From: Thraustochytrium sp. TN22
Taxonomy: Eukaryota > Sar > Bigyra > Thraustochytrida > Thraustochytriidae
Assembly (NCBI GenBank): GCA_013306675.1
Contig: JABLUY010000030.1
Location: 23,531-87,530, forward strand
DNA length: 64,000 nucleotides
Reading direction: 5' to 3'
Both the position numbers and the translations under genes were made by a program. The notes beneath the pieces are model-generated. The model was given only the letters and a program-made list of their open reading frames with translations, had not been told where the DNA came from and did no database searches. Below are positions 29,119-38,747 of this stretch, piece by piece (positions within the stretch are counted from its first letter, which is position 1; the number at the start of each line of letters is the position of its first letter).

Positions 29119-30033
29119 TCACATGAGCCTGAAAACGAGCATCAGCACGCTGAGGGCGATGATGATGGCCTTGTCCAAGTCAAGACGAGTGCTGTTCGAG
29201 AGGCAGTTCTCGAGCTCGCACACCGGGAACGCTTTCCCTGAGCAGTCCCAATCATCCCATTGCGTCCTATCCCAGCTGGCGAAGGTCGTGCATGTCATGG
29301 ACCAGTACAGGTGGTCCGGCTGTCCGGCTACGTACAAGGAGAAGTCCACCTCGGCGCCATTGAGCCACCTCCACTCGCTCCTGCGATTGTAGGTAGCCCC
29401 GCTAAAGGGGGCCATACCCAGCCAGCATCGCTTGTCAGAACAGAAGTTTTCCACGATGAAATCGTTGGTCACCTGGTTGTGCACGGTTGCAAGACTTCCG
29501 CCTTTGCTCTTGCAAAAGGAAATCGCTTCGACGAAGGTCATCGCCGGCGCGCCGAAAATCAATCCAGAGATGCTTATTTGACGGCTCTCGGCACGGGGAG
29601 GCAGGCGTTGCACGGCGCTGGGGGAGGCCGTCTCATGGCGGAGAGATGTATAGCAATCGCCGACTTGGCAGAGCGGGTAAGCCTTGTCCGTGCAAACCCA
29701 GTCCACCCAATCGCGTCCTTCGAGGCGTGTGCACGTCATGTCTTCTTTTTCGTTGCGAGCTTTGTTGTTTGGCTCGCCGCTTCTAAACCCGTTGTAATCA
29801 TCGAGCGACGACCCGTCCAACCACAGCCATTTATCCTGATGCTTGTATGTCTCAGCAGAGAACGGGACCACCCCTAGCCAGCACTCCACGTCGGAGCAGA
29901 GCTCTTTTGCGACCCGGTCGTTCTGCTCCTTCGAGTGGATCGCAGCAAGCGTCCCTCCTTTGCTGTAGCAGTAAGATAGCGCGTCTACAAAGGTCAAGGG
30001 CTCCAAGCCGCGGAGAAGTTTTGAGCTTGGCAT
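29119..30033 (-). CDS. Double C-type lectin-domain protein with C-terminal hydrophobic tail
   Basis: A 304-residue protein with two C-type lectin-like domains (about 9-123 and 158-273), each with the conserved cysteines, S-K-G-G-x-L-A and W-L-G cores and W-x-W-L-[DN]-G. Domain 1 carries E87-P-N and the WVDWVC turn; domain 2 carries Q238-P-D and WDDWDC. In animal lectins EPN usually marks mannose-type and QPD galactose-type Ca2+-dependent binding, so the pair may have two specificities (inference). The last 18 residues are hydrophobic after a charged LDLDK, consistent with a membrane or GPI anchor. No signal peptide follows the only ATG in this frame, so an upstream exon or start may be missing, or the gene is 5'-truncated. 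A 74-bp tandem duplication lies just upstream. Confidence 0.8.
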   Translation of the reverse strand: MPSSKLLRGLEPLTFVDALSYCYSKGGTLAAIHSKEQNDRVAKELCSDVECWLGVVPFSAETYKHQDKWLWLDGSSLDDYNGFRSGEPNNKARNEKEDMTCTRLEGRDWVDWVCTDKAYPLCQVGDCYTSLRHETASPSAVQRLPPRAESRQISISGLIFGAPAMTFVEAISFCKSKGGSLATVHNQVTNDFIVENFCSDKRCWLGMAPFSGATYNRRSEWRWLNGAEVDFSLYVAGQPDHLYWSMTCTTFASWDRTQWDDWDCSGKAFPVCELENCLSNSTRLDLDKAIIIALSVLMLVFRLM

Positions 30034-30090
30034 GATGATAAAGACGTGCCTTCGTGCACGCTGCTCCTCAGCTGGCTACAATGCGGCGGC

Positions 30091-30242
30091 CGCGTGCGTC
30101 CTACGTTTGCTTGCGTGTGGCGGGGTGCGCCGCAATTCTGATCTGCTGCTACAGCAGCTCGAGTCGCGTGCGTCCTACGTTTGCTTGCGTGTGGCGGGGT
30201 GCGCCGCAATTCTGATTTGCTGCTACAGCAGCTCGAGTCGCG
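30091..30242. repeat. 74-bp tandem duplication
   Basis: Two adjacent 74-bp units, beginning GCGTGCGTCCTACGTTTGC and ending with CAGCAGCTCGAGTC. I see one difference between them (GATCTGC versus GATTTGC), so the duplication is recent. It lies 58 bp upstream of the lectin ATG. Confidence 0.9.
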
Positions 30243-30974
30243 TAACTTAGTTGACAAGACTGATCACAGCGTTCAAGTTCACACACCACATTTTCCTGAT
30301 CAACTGCAAACGAGCGGAACGACTGGTTGTAAACGAGCGGGACCAGGTGTGCGCAGTGCACGTGACCCGGGGCGCCTCAGGGCGCCTCAGGCTTGACACG
30401 TGCAACCCTATCTCTAGCTGTAGCTATGCCGTTGGTGCACAATGCACATGGCCGCTGCCGGCCCGTTCCGATCAAGCCTTTGTCATCATTGCGAACGGAG
30501 ATCGGCAGCGACGAGGCGTGGTGCCGTGCCAAGCAAACAGAGTCCTGTCGTGCTTGTTTGGACCAGCCAACTTGCCAAAACCTGGCGTGTGGACACCGCG
30601 CCGCTTGCTCGCCGAACACGACTCGGACAGGCCACCGCAAAGTCGACGAACGCGAGCTTCGCCGGGGACCCTCCTCCAGTCAGCTGTGCTTGGCAGGCCC
30701 GATGCCGCCGCGCGCGCCGCCGCGGCAGGCGCTCTCCGCCCCTGCCAGGCTGCCACCAGCACTGCAAGTCGACGCAGCCTGAGTCGACGCGTCTGCAGTG
30801 CTTGGAAGCTGCGTGCGCTTCGACCGACTTGCCTTTGAAAATGCGGCCCTGGCAGCGGCCGAGTCTGCGCACACGAGGCGATACACGGCGACAGCGGCGG
30901 GCCAATCATCGGCCCACGCAGCCTCAGGCTGGACTCAGACGTTCGCCAGAACTTCGCCTGTTTCACGCATCGGC

Positions 30975-31355
30975 ACGCATCGCGACCTCGGAGATCGGAC
31001 GTTCATCTTCGCGTGTAGACGGCGTCACGCACTTGCCCGGGCCGTGCAGGCGGCTGCAGGTGTAGGATGTTCCGGCCTAACTGTAACCTTAAGATACACC
31101 CGGGCCTGCAAGCGAGCTAGCCTGGCGGTAACTGTAAGGGCGTCATAGGCCGCTCGCCCCAGCACCACTGCACCCACTGGCAGACGGAGGGAAGCTTGTG
31201 GCCGCGAAGGCGAAGCCTGGCGGCCCTGGCTTCGCCTTCGTGGCCGGCCGCCAGGCTTCGCCTTCGCGGCCCTGCTACGCATCGCCACGCCTCGAGATGG
31301 GATGTTCTACATCGAGTGTGGACGGCGTCACGCCGTGCAGGCGTAGAATGCTCCC
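30975..31355. repeat. Diverged direct repeats flanking a perfect inverted repeat
   Basis: Two diverged copies share CGCATCG, GACGGCGTCACGC, GTGCAGGCG and GTAG(G/A)ATG in the same order at 30975-31073 and 31275-31355. Between them, 26-bp arms at 31200-31225 and 31246-31271 are perfectly complementary with a 20-nt spacer that repeats part of the arm (GGCTTCGCCTTCG). Confidence 0.75.
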
Positions 31356-31636
31356 GTCTCGGATGCACCTAGGCTAGCGTCGTCCACTATTCGAGCAGCT
31401 CGTCTCGGTACCACCTGGACGAAGAGAATCTTGCAACCGCAATGACGAAGCTGACTCGGACGGCCAGAACCGCGAAGTTGGCGTTAGCGACCGCGAAGTT
31501 GGCGGTCGCAACCCAAATTGGGACACGCACCCGAACATCGGGATGCTTTCTCCCAACCTGCGGCGGGGCTGGGCCTGCCGCTAGGTTCTGGGCTATCTGA
31601 CCTGAAGTCATCACCTACTGAGCCAGAGGCTCATCC

Positions 31637-31663
31637 GAGTCCGAGTCCGAGTCCGAGTCCGAC
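31637..31663 (+). repeat. GAGTCC hexamer run
   Basis: Four to five tandem GAGTCC units in intergenic DNA. It is not in a supported reading frame. Confidence 0.7.
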
Positions 31664-32271
31664 AGCCCGGCTGCTGGGCACGGCCTGCTTCAGCCGGGGC
31701 GCTCCAAGATCCCTCACATTGAAGCTACGGTGCCTAGCCTGTACGCCTGGGTTCTAGCTCGCAAGCATTGCAGGCTCGCACCTTCTCAAGTCATGTAAGT
31801 GTCAACTACAGCGAGCGATGCGGGCGCAGTCTGCGAGCCCAAAGTTGAGGAAAGCTTGGTGTTGCCCTGGTTATCTTTGTGCGAGTCATTGAACCCGATG
31901 AAAATGAGAGAATTGCGGGCTTTCGTCATGATGCATGCACTGGCAGACGCCAACTCGCACGTAGAGTTATGCAGCCGCCATGTCCTGCAGCCGGGCTTGA
32001 ACACGCGAAGCGCTGCGACGCCAAGTAGGAGCAGCTTCTGAAGGAGGTGGTGGCACCATTGAAAAAGAAACAAGTCACGAGCCCTTTTTTTTTGCAAGGT
32101 CGAGTCCGCGTCACTACGGACTCGTCAGGTGGGTTTTCTACGTTGTTCGTCTGTGGTGGCAAAGGGGGACACACGCACACTGCACATCGAGGATAGAATT
32201 GTACAACAAGGGGTTCGCTTGACTTGGGTTGGCTTGGGTGGGCTGGATCCGAGCTGCGCAGCGAGGGTGGC

Positions 32272-33195
32272 TCAGATGGTGATGGTGTTGCGCAGCGAGG
32301 CCCGGAGACGCGCCCAAGCGGAGTCGCGGGGCGTGTGCGGGGCGTCGAGGGAGCCGAGGATCTGGCGCTCCTTGGTGGTGAGGAGCGCGTTGTCGCCGAT
32401 CATGTGCAGGGACTTGGGGCAGCGTGCCTTGCGCATGTCGGAGGTGACGACCTGGCGCGACATGGCCTCGAGGCGGTCATCGCCGAAGAAGCGCAGTGCC
32501 TTGTCCGGGACGGCGCGGTCCGCGACGGGCTCGGGCAGCTCGAGCTGCCCGGCGCTGGGGCGCGCGCGCAGGAGGTCGGCGAGGCGGCGGCGCGCCTCGG
32601 CCGCGCGGTGCTTGGCCTCGGCCAGGTCCTGCACGAGCTGCGCACGGCGCTGCTTGAGGTCCATTTCGGAGCCGCAGCGGCTGAGCGCCTTGAGGCCGGC
32701 CAGGGCGGGTTCGCCCAGCAGCTGCACGACCTTGGGGTGGCCCTTGGCGCAGCGGCGCTCGTCGCCCGTCAGCACGCGGCGCGAGGCGTCGGCGAGCTCC
32801 TCGTCGCCCAGCATGCGCAGCGCCTTGTCGCTCACGCGCTGGTCCGGGCGGGGCAGCGCGCGCTGCTCGGCCGTGGGCCGCATACGCGTCACCTCCTCCA
32901 GCTTGCGCCGCTGCTCGCGCTCCTGGCGCCGCTCCGTGGCGCGCATGGCCTTGGCCAGCGCGGGCGAGGGCGCCTGCTCCTCGTCCAGGCCCAGCACGCG
33001 CCGCGCCTTGTCCGCGACCTCGTTCTGCCGCTGCCGCCGCTGCCGCTTGGCCGCCACCACGGCCGCCTCCGCGGTCGCCCTTTCGGTTTTGGCTTCAAGC
33101 AGCGCCTGGTGCCCCTCCTTGTCCTCCGCGGGCTCCGCGACGGCCAGCTGCACCTTGTCCTCGCCCAGGCCGTCGTCCTGGGGCATTTCGCTCAT
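32272..33195 (-). CDS. Coiled-coil protein with repeated K-x-x-R-h-h-G motif
   Basis: A 307-residue, highly charged protein that I do not recognise. The ATG at 33195 (MSEMPQDD) is used. Long helical segments (about 30-105 and 175-215) look like coiled coil. Interspersed is a short motif of the form K-x-x-[RQH]-h-[LIF]-G-x-x-x-L: DKARRVLGLDEE (62), DKALRMLGDEEL (123), PKVVQLLGEPAL (154), DKALRFFGDDRL (231), PKSLHMIGDNAL (260) and KERQILGSLDA (275). Copies at 123+154 and 231+260 form a duplicated two-motif module with similar spacing. This suggests a repeated short binding site, for example for a cytoskeletal or signalling partner, but the partner is unknown. Confidence 0.7.
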   Translation of the reverse strand: MSEMPQDDGLGEDKVQLAVAEPAEDKEGHQALLEAKTERATAEAAVVAAKRQRRQRQNEVADKARRVLGLDEEQAPSPALAKAMRATERRQEREQRRKLEEVTRMRPTAEQRALPRPDQRVSDKALRMLGDEELADASRRVLTGDERRCAKGHPKVVQLLGEPALAGLKALSRCGSEMDLKQRRAQLVQDLAEAKHRAAEARRRLADLLRARPSAGQLELPEPVADRAVPDKALRFFGDDRLEAMSRQVVTSDMRKARCPKSLHMIGDNALLTTKERQILGSLDAPHTPRDSAWARLRASLRNTITI

Positions 33196-35532
33196 GCTGC
33201 CGTACCGGACCGGAGCGCCGAGCGGAGTGGCGCGACCTCGCTCGCGACCCTCTCCCTCCCTCACTCCCTCGCTCGCTCGCTCGTGCGCCTGCGCGCGCGC
33301 CGCTCAAGCTCTCCCTCGCGCGTGGCGCGTGCGTCGAGTTCCGCCTTGCCGTGAGAGAGAGAGAAAGAGAGCGAGAAAAAGCTTGCTCGCGATGCTCGAT
33401 GCCGGCCCGTTCAAACCCGCGCCAGCGACTCGCGCCGCGCTCTGCCGCTCGCGCCCGGGCGCCGCGCCGGCCGCGGGCTCGCGCTCTGCCGCCGCTCGCG
33501 CCGCCGCCGCGCCTCGCCGCGCCGCGCCGCGCAGGTCGCGGTTCTGCTGCCGGGCGCGGCGCCGCGGACCCGGCGCGCTAGGCCGCGCCTACCGCAAACG
33601 CTAGGTCCAGGCGCCGCGTGCAGGCCCTCGCCCCAAACCTCGCCGCCGCCGGCCTGCCGCCGCGCTGCGCTGCCCTGGCTCGCGTCGCGCCGCGCGGCAG
33701 GCGCCGCGTGCAGTGCGGCGCGGCGTCTGCGCTGAGCGTCGCGAGCCTGGCCTGCCAGCGCCGCTCGACGGCCTCGGTTTGAATTTTGGCCTGCGGCGGC
33801 GGCTTGGGGACTTGGACCAGGCTGCACTCCGTCAGCGCGCTCGCGGCCGTCTCCCCGCCGGCCAGACCGTGCTGCGGCCAGCGCCGCGCCGCGCCGCGCC
33901 GCGCCGCGCCGCCGCGGGCTTGGGGACGAGCACGCGCGCGCGGCCGCCGCTGGCCTTTTGCCGCGCGCAGGGCGCGTGCGGGGTCAGCTTTTGCCGCTAC
34001 GAGTCGCGGGTCAGGTCGGGTCGCTGCGCTACGCCCGCGGCGTCGCGCTCGCAGCCTGAGCTGCGCGTCGCCGCAGGGACTCCACCGCGGCGTCGGCGGC
34101 GGCGTCGGCGGCGTCGCGCGGCGTCGCGTCCTCCGCGCCGCGCACGGCGTCCAGGTCCTGCTCCGCGTCCACCTCGCGCCCGTCCTTGGCTTGCAAATTC
34201 TACGCTACGCCCGCGTCGCGCTCGCAGCTGCGCGTCGAAACTTGGTCGCGTCGTTTTTGTCGTCGTCGTTTTGTCGTCGTCTTCGTTGTCGTCGCGCGGC
34301 GCCGTATCCTCCGCGCCGCGCACGGCGCCCAGGTCCTGCTCCGCGTCCACCTCGCGCCCGTCCTTGGCTTGCAAATTCTACGCTACGCCCGCGTCGCGCT
34401 CGCAGCTGCGCGTCGAAACTTGGTCGCGTCGTTTTTGTCGTCGTCGTTTTGTCGTCGTCTTCGTTGTCGTCGCGCGGCGCCGTATCCTCCGCGCCGCGCA
34501 CGGCGTCCAGGTCCTGCTCCGCGTCCACCTCGCGCCCGTCCTTGGCTTGCAAATTCTACGCTACGCCCGCGTCGCGCTCGCAGCTGCGCGCCGAAACTTC
34601 GTCGCTTCTTTGTCGTCTTTGTCGTCTTTGTCGTCGCGCGGCGCCGTATCCCCCGCGCCGCGCACGGCGTCCAGGTCCTGCGCCGCGTCCAGCAGCTCCA
34701 GCTCGCGCCCGTCCTTGGCTCGCAAACGCTGCGACGATGCCCCGTTCCGCCGCCACTGGCGGTTCCCCGAGCGCGGCTGCGGGCGGTCCCCCGGCGCGGC
34801 CCCCCTCGGCGGAACCCTGCCCGGAACCCCCGAGGCGGGTCAGGCGGCGCGCGCGGGGGGCAGCTGTGTGGGGGGCGGGCCCAGTGGCCGCGGGGGGCAG
34901 CGCGCAGGTCCGCCGCCCCGTTCAAATTTGCAAGCGCGGAAAGCAGCCAAGCCCTCGCCGCGCGGCGCCGCGCAGAGGCGCTCGCTCGCTCGCCCGGGCC
35001 CGCGCGCGGCCCGCCGCCGGACGCGACCCGCGGCCGCGCACGCCGCCGCCGCCGCGCGTGGCTCGCGCGGGTCCTGCCGAGTCGAGTCATTTCATTTCAA
35101 TCGTTCATTTCATCAACTCAAGAGGCCGGGCCGGAGCGCGCCGCGGAGCGCCGCGTGCGCGCGCGCGCGCGGCCCGCGACCAGCCAGCCCGCGAGCGAGC
35201 GGACGCCGCCCGAGCGACGGACGCGCCGGGGCGAGCGGGGACGGGCTCTGCGCGTTGGAGCGCGGCCGCGGGCGCTGCCGGCGGGCCGCCGGCGCGCGGG
35301 CCAGGGCGCAGGCGCTGCGACCCGGACCTGGGCGGCTGGCACGCGCCGACGTCCGTCGCGTTCCATCCATCCATCCATCCCTCTATCCTCGATCCATCCG
35401 TCCAGGAGAGGAGCTGCTCCGCCGGCCGCCGGCGCTGCGGCTGCTGGCCTGCGTGCGCGAGCGCCGGAGGTCTCGCCGCCCGGCCGCGCGCCCGGCCGCG
35501 CGCGGCCCCCGGCCGCCCGCCCCGCGGCCGCC
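33196..35532. other. Divergent intergenic region dominated by a 178-bp tandem array
   Basis: About 2.3 kb between the coiled-coil gene and the Q-rich regulator. GCTC-type runs lie at 33269-33284 and 34979-34992, and a four-unit 178-bp array lies at about 34021-34735. CATC tetramers (about 35363-35380) and a very GC-rich leader precede the next ATG. The open frames through the array rotate frame at each unit, so I do not call them genes. Confidence 0.6.
34021..34735. repeat. Four-unit 178-bp tandem repeat
   Basis: Successive units share TACGCCCGC, CGCTCGCAGCTGCGCG, GCGCCGCGCACGGCG, CCAGGTCCTGC and GCGCCCGTCCTTGGCT. The word GCAAATTC recurs at 34193, 34371 and 34549, giving an exact 178-bp period. 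The middle two units are nearly identical; the first and last are diverged. The unit length is not a multiple of three, yet the array stays open in several frames on both strands. Confidence 0.92.
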
Positions 35533-38370
35533 ATGGACAGCGTGGAGCAGGGCGGGCTGCAGCTGCAGTGGACGCAGCTGGGCAGGTACAGCAGCAAGTA
35601 CCAGCGCAACAACAAGCGGACAGGGCTCAAGAACCTGCGGTGCTTCCCGTACTGCTCGGACCCGCACAAGGATAAGGGCTTCTGCGGGACGGCTGTGCGG
35701 CTCACGGTGACGCGCGGGCCGGGCGCGCCGCAGGGCCCGCTCTTCGCGTGGGCCGAGTTCCGCCGCATCGATGAGGTTGTGGACCTGCGCGCGGGCGACC
35801 TGGTCAGCGCCGGCAAGATGCGCGCCGGCGAGCGCCACAAGGGCGAGCCGCGCCTGCCGTACTACGTGGGCGAGCTCTGCGAGTCGAGCGCCGACGTGGC
35901 GCCGCCCGAGGACGATGACGACGAGGACGACGAGGAGGAGCAGAAGATGACGGCCGGCGCCGACAAGACCCCGGCGACGACGTCGACGCTTTCCGGCTCC
36001 CTGCAGGAGCGCTCCAACGACGTCTTGCACTTTGCCTTCAATCGCAAGCGCCGCGGCTGGAACTACTCGTGGGCGGCCAACAAGCACACGGGCGACGCGC
36101 AGCACGCGCTCTTCGTCTACGTCATGACGCCTTCTTCTGAGACGGACTTTCGCTGCGTCGCGGTCGTGGCCGGGCCGGCCTTTGTGGTATGTTGCCGCAA
36201 GCGGCCCTCCGAAGATGAGCGTGAGGTCGACAGCATCTTGCAGGGCATCCGCCTGGCCGACGACCTCACCGTCAAGGTCAAGCCGGCCAAGGGCCGCGCC
36301 GCCGCAGCACGTTCGCCGCGGCCCGTGGCGGTGGCGGCCACCACGGCGGCCGCGGCCGTCGCCGGCCTGCCCGTCTCGCCGGCCTCCTCCTCGGCCACCA
36401 CGCCCTTGCCGCCGTCGCCACACGGCCCACCCTTGCTGGGCCACGGCGGCGGGCCCCTCCCAGACCTCCCGGTGGCACACATTTTCGTGGACGATGATGC
36501 TCTCTTGCCCCATCAGCAGCAACCGCAGCATCATCAGCAGTTGCCGCCGCCCTCTTCGCCTCAGCAGGACGCCCTCTTGGACTTTTCGCTCGAGTTCCCG
36601 CTTCCGGACGAAGACCCACATCAGCAGCAGCAGGAGGAGGAGCAGCAGCAGCAGAAGCGTGCCGAGGCGGCCGGGGCGGTCACGACCGCCTCCTCATCCA
36701 GCTCCTCGTCCTCCTCATCAGCGACGCCCAGCGCCACCTTCCCCGGCATGACGGCGGACGAGGAGGCGGAGGAGTTTCGGCGCTTCTTTCTGGACGCCTT
36801 TTGGGCGGACGATGACGTCAAGATCAACGAGTTCTCGGCGCCGCGTAAGCGCGAACGCCCCACCCCCCCTCCGCTGCCTCCATCCACGCTCATGCCACTC
36901 GAGAATTTCTCGGGCGGCAAGCTCGAGGGCACGGGGTTCGGTCCCGAGGAGGTGGTGCCGCAGGCGCCGCCGTCGCCGCCGCCGCTTCGCGCCTTTGTCA
37001 AGAAGGAGGACGCGCCGCGCGAGAACGACCCGCCACCGCCGCCGCGCGAGGTCACCTCGCTCTTCGGCCAGTCGCTCGACACCGAGGAGGACATCATCAA
37101 CGGCAAGGTCTGGCGCCTCGTGCTCGTGCTGGCGCTCGTCGAGGCGCACTGGTGCTCGATGGGCGTCAACAAGCGCGGCATGCCCGGGCACGCCGGCACC
37201 GCCTACGGGCCCTCGGCCACCTCCACGGCCGGCGTCGGCGGCTCCGTGCCGGAGCCCGTGCCGTGCCACGCCACCGACATGTTCTCACGCATCCTGCAAA
37301 ACGACGCGCTTCCCGACGACGTCCCGCCCTCGGTCAAGGCCGAGCACGAGAACCTGCTTGCGCTGCAGCGCGAGCAGCGCCGCCAGGAAGCCGAGCGCGC
37401 CGCCGCGGACGCGCCCGCTGACCGCTACCTGCTGCACATGTCCGACGGCAACCGTCAGATCGTGCGCCAGCTCGCCACCTTTCTCGTCGAGGAGCAGGCG
37501 TTCACGCACGCCATCGAGGAGACGCTCAACGGCCTGCCGCCCGGCGCCTCCATGAAGATGCTCAAGACCGCCTTTGTGCGCGTCGCGCACGAGCAGCTCC
37601 GCGCCTTTTGCGACCTCTACGGGCTCACGCTTGAGCAGTTCGACCGCCTCTTCGACGACCGCCCAACGCTCTCCTTCCTCAAGCAGGCCGCCGTGCGCCT
37701 GCGCATGCTCAACGAGACCATGGCCCAGTACAAGGACCTTGGCCGCGAGGACGGCGGCGCCGGCGCTGCCGATCCCAACGACCCACACGATCCGGCGCGC
37801 AAGCGCGGCCGCCACAATCTCTCGCTCCCCGCCTCCATTCGCGACCAGCACGTCAACGTCAGCGGCGAGTACGAGATGGACGACAACCTCTCCGAGGCGC
37901 ACGCATTCTTTCGCGCGCTGCGCGGCATGCCCTGGACGCTGCGCACCATGATTGGCTACATTGAGAAGACCGTCTGCATCGACCAGGTCTGCTACGAGCG
38001 CATCCACATGCAGGGTCAGCGCAAGCTGCTGTCCAACGGCGGCAACCTCTACATCACCGACGGCCGCCTTCGCAAGTTCACCCTCCTCAGTCCCGTGCCC
38101 TGGAGTCGGCCCCTCGCAGAGTACTACCGCGCCTGGTTCGCCGAGCCCTACTTTTACCTTGTACACTACTACTCCGAGACCGAACGTCAGACGCGCATCA
38201 TCCACTACCAGCCCTATCGCCTCCACTTTCGCATCTCCGCCGAGTCGCTTGACCTCTCCACCAACGAGTGGCGCACCAAGGCCACGCGCGAGGGCTTTGC
38301 CAACCTCGTGCGCCCCTTCCCAGCCTTCAACGCCGACAAGTGGACTGCCTTTCCTCTCTACGAGACATGA
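35533..38370 (+). CDS. Q-rich putative transcriptional regulator, uncharacterised family
   Basis: A 945-residue protein starting MDSVEQGGLQLQW. I recognise no named domain. Residues about 1-230 look globular and beta-rich, with cysteine/aromatic landmarks CFPYCSD, GFCGTAVRLTV, LHFAFNRKRRGWNYSW and FRCVAVVAGPAFVVCC, interrupted by a poly-acidic loop (about 122-136). Residues about 250-470 are Ala/Pro/Ser-rich with Gln/His runs (Q3-Q4 clusters), a Ser10 run and acidic patches, as in activation domains. The C-terminal half (about 500-945) is globular, with LLHMSDGNRQIVRQLATFLVEEQAF and a tyrosine-rich end (AEYYRAWFAEPYFYLVHYYSETERQ). Composition suggests a nuclear regulator, but no DNA-binding fold is proved. 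The long in-frame extension upstream crosses the 178-bp array and was excluded. Confidence 0.72.
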   Translation: MDSVEQGGLQLQWTQLGRYSSKYQRNNKRTGLKNLRCFPYCSDPHKDKGFCGTAVRLTVTRGPGAPQGPLFAWAEFRRIDEVVDLRAGDLVSAGKMRAGERHKGEPRLPYYVGELCESSADVAPPEDDDDEDDEEEQKMTAGADKTPATTSTLSGSLQERSNDVLHFAFNRKRRGWNYSWAANKHTGDAQHALFVYVMTPSSETDFRCVAVVAGPAFVVCCRKRPSEDEREVDSILQGIRLADDLTVKVKPAKGRAAAARSPRPVAVAATTAAAAVAGLPVSPASSSATTPLPPSPHGPPLLGHGGGPLPDLPVAHIFVDDDALLPHQQQPQHHQQLPPPSSPQQDALLDFSLEFPLPDEDPHQQQQEEEQQQQKRAEAAGAVTTASSSSSSSSSSATPSATFPGMTADEEAEEFRRFFLDAFWADDDVKINEFSAPRKRERPTPPPLPPSTLMPLENFSGGKLEGTGFGPEEVVPQAPPSPPPLRAFVKKEDAPRENDPPPPPREVTSLFGQSLDTEEDIINGKVWRLVLVLALVEAHWCSMGVNKRGMPGHAGTAYGPSATSTAGVGGSVPEPVPCHATDMFSRILQNDALPDDVPPSVKAEHENLLALQREQRRQEAERAAADAPADRYLLHMSDGNRQIVRQLATFLVEEQAFTHAIEETLNGLPPGASMKMLKTAFVRVAHEQLRAFCDLYGLTLEQFDRLFDDRPTLSFLKQAAVRLRMLNETMAQYKDLGREDGGAGAADPNDPHDPARKRGRHNLSLPASIRDQHVNVSGEYEMDDNLSEAHAFFRALRGMPWTLRTMIGYIEKTVCIDQVCYERIHMQGQRKLLSNGGNLYITDGRLRKFTLLSPVPWSRPLAEYYRAWFAEPYFYLVHYYSETERQTRIIHYQPYRLHFRISAESLDLSTNEWRTKATREGFANLVRPFPAFNADKWTAFPLYET

Positions 38371-38584
38371 CCCGCGGCACTGTGTTGTGAGAACCCCCTG
38401 ATCCGATCGATGGTGGCATCATGACCCTGTTTTGTAAAGCAATGATTGCCCGCACGTTTTTCAGCATTCGCCTCATCCGTGGCTGCATCGTCGCAGGCGC
38501 ACTTGCGCATTCTTCCTTGCGCGCGCTTCGTTTCGTGTTGACGATTCGCTTCGACAAAACGATTCATTTCGATGGGAAACCTCG

Positions 38585-38682
38585 TTGCGAGATGACTCTT
38601 TGTTGCGAGATGACCTTTCGTTGCGAGATGACCTTTCGTTGCGAGATGACCTTTCGTTGCGAGATGACCTTTCGATGCGAGA
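38585..38682 (+). repeat. 18-bp minisatellite
   Basis: About five units of ACCTTTCGTTGCGAGATG, with degenerate copies at both ends, downstream of the regulator's stop codon. It lies just left of the transposon nest. It has no unique spacers, so it is not a CRISPR array. Confidence 0.9.
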
Positions 38683-38743
38683 GGACACTCCATTTTGAGA
38701 CAGGTCTTCACATTTCGAGACCACACGTCACTTCGCATTTCGC

Positions 38744-38747
38744 ATAT
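38744..38747. repeat. ATAT target-site duplication, left side of the nest
   Basis: ATAT directly precedes the CCC terminus of copy A. The matching ATAT lies at 45767-45770, after the GGG terminus of its detached tail. ATAT also occupies the three internal junctions (41040-41043, 43381-43384 and 45722-45725). Confidence 0.85.

Larger units (their letters stand above)
30034..32271. other. Gene-free region with inverted and direct repeats
   Basis: About 2.2 kb with no frame that I can support as a gene. It contains the 74-bp duplication (30091-30242), a diverged direct duplication (30975-31073 and 31275-31355) flanking a perfect 26-bp inverted repeat (31200-31271), two copies of GACCGCGAAGTTGGCG near 31468-31505, and a GAGTCC hexamer run (31637-31663). 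Confidence 0.55.

Noticed and set aside
34186-35532. N-terminal extension of the 945-residue protein through the 178-bp array
   Set aside because: Arg/Ala/Pro-rich translation of a tandem repeat whose frame rotates by unit. The ATG at 35533 starts the first globular sequence.
38585-38682. CRISPR-like array
   Set aside because: Units are directly abutting 18-bp repeats with no unique spacers, in a eukaryotic intergenic region.
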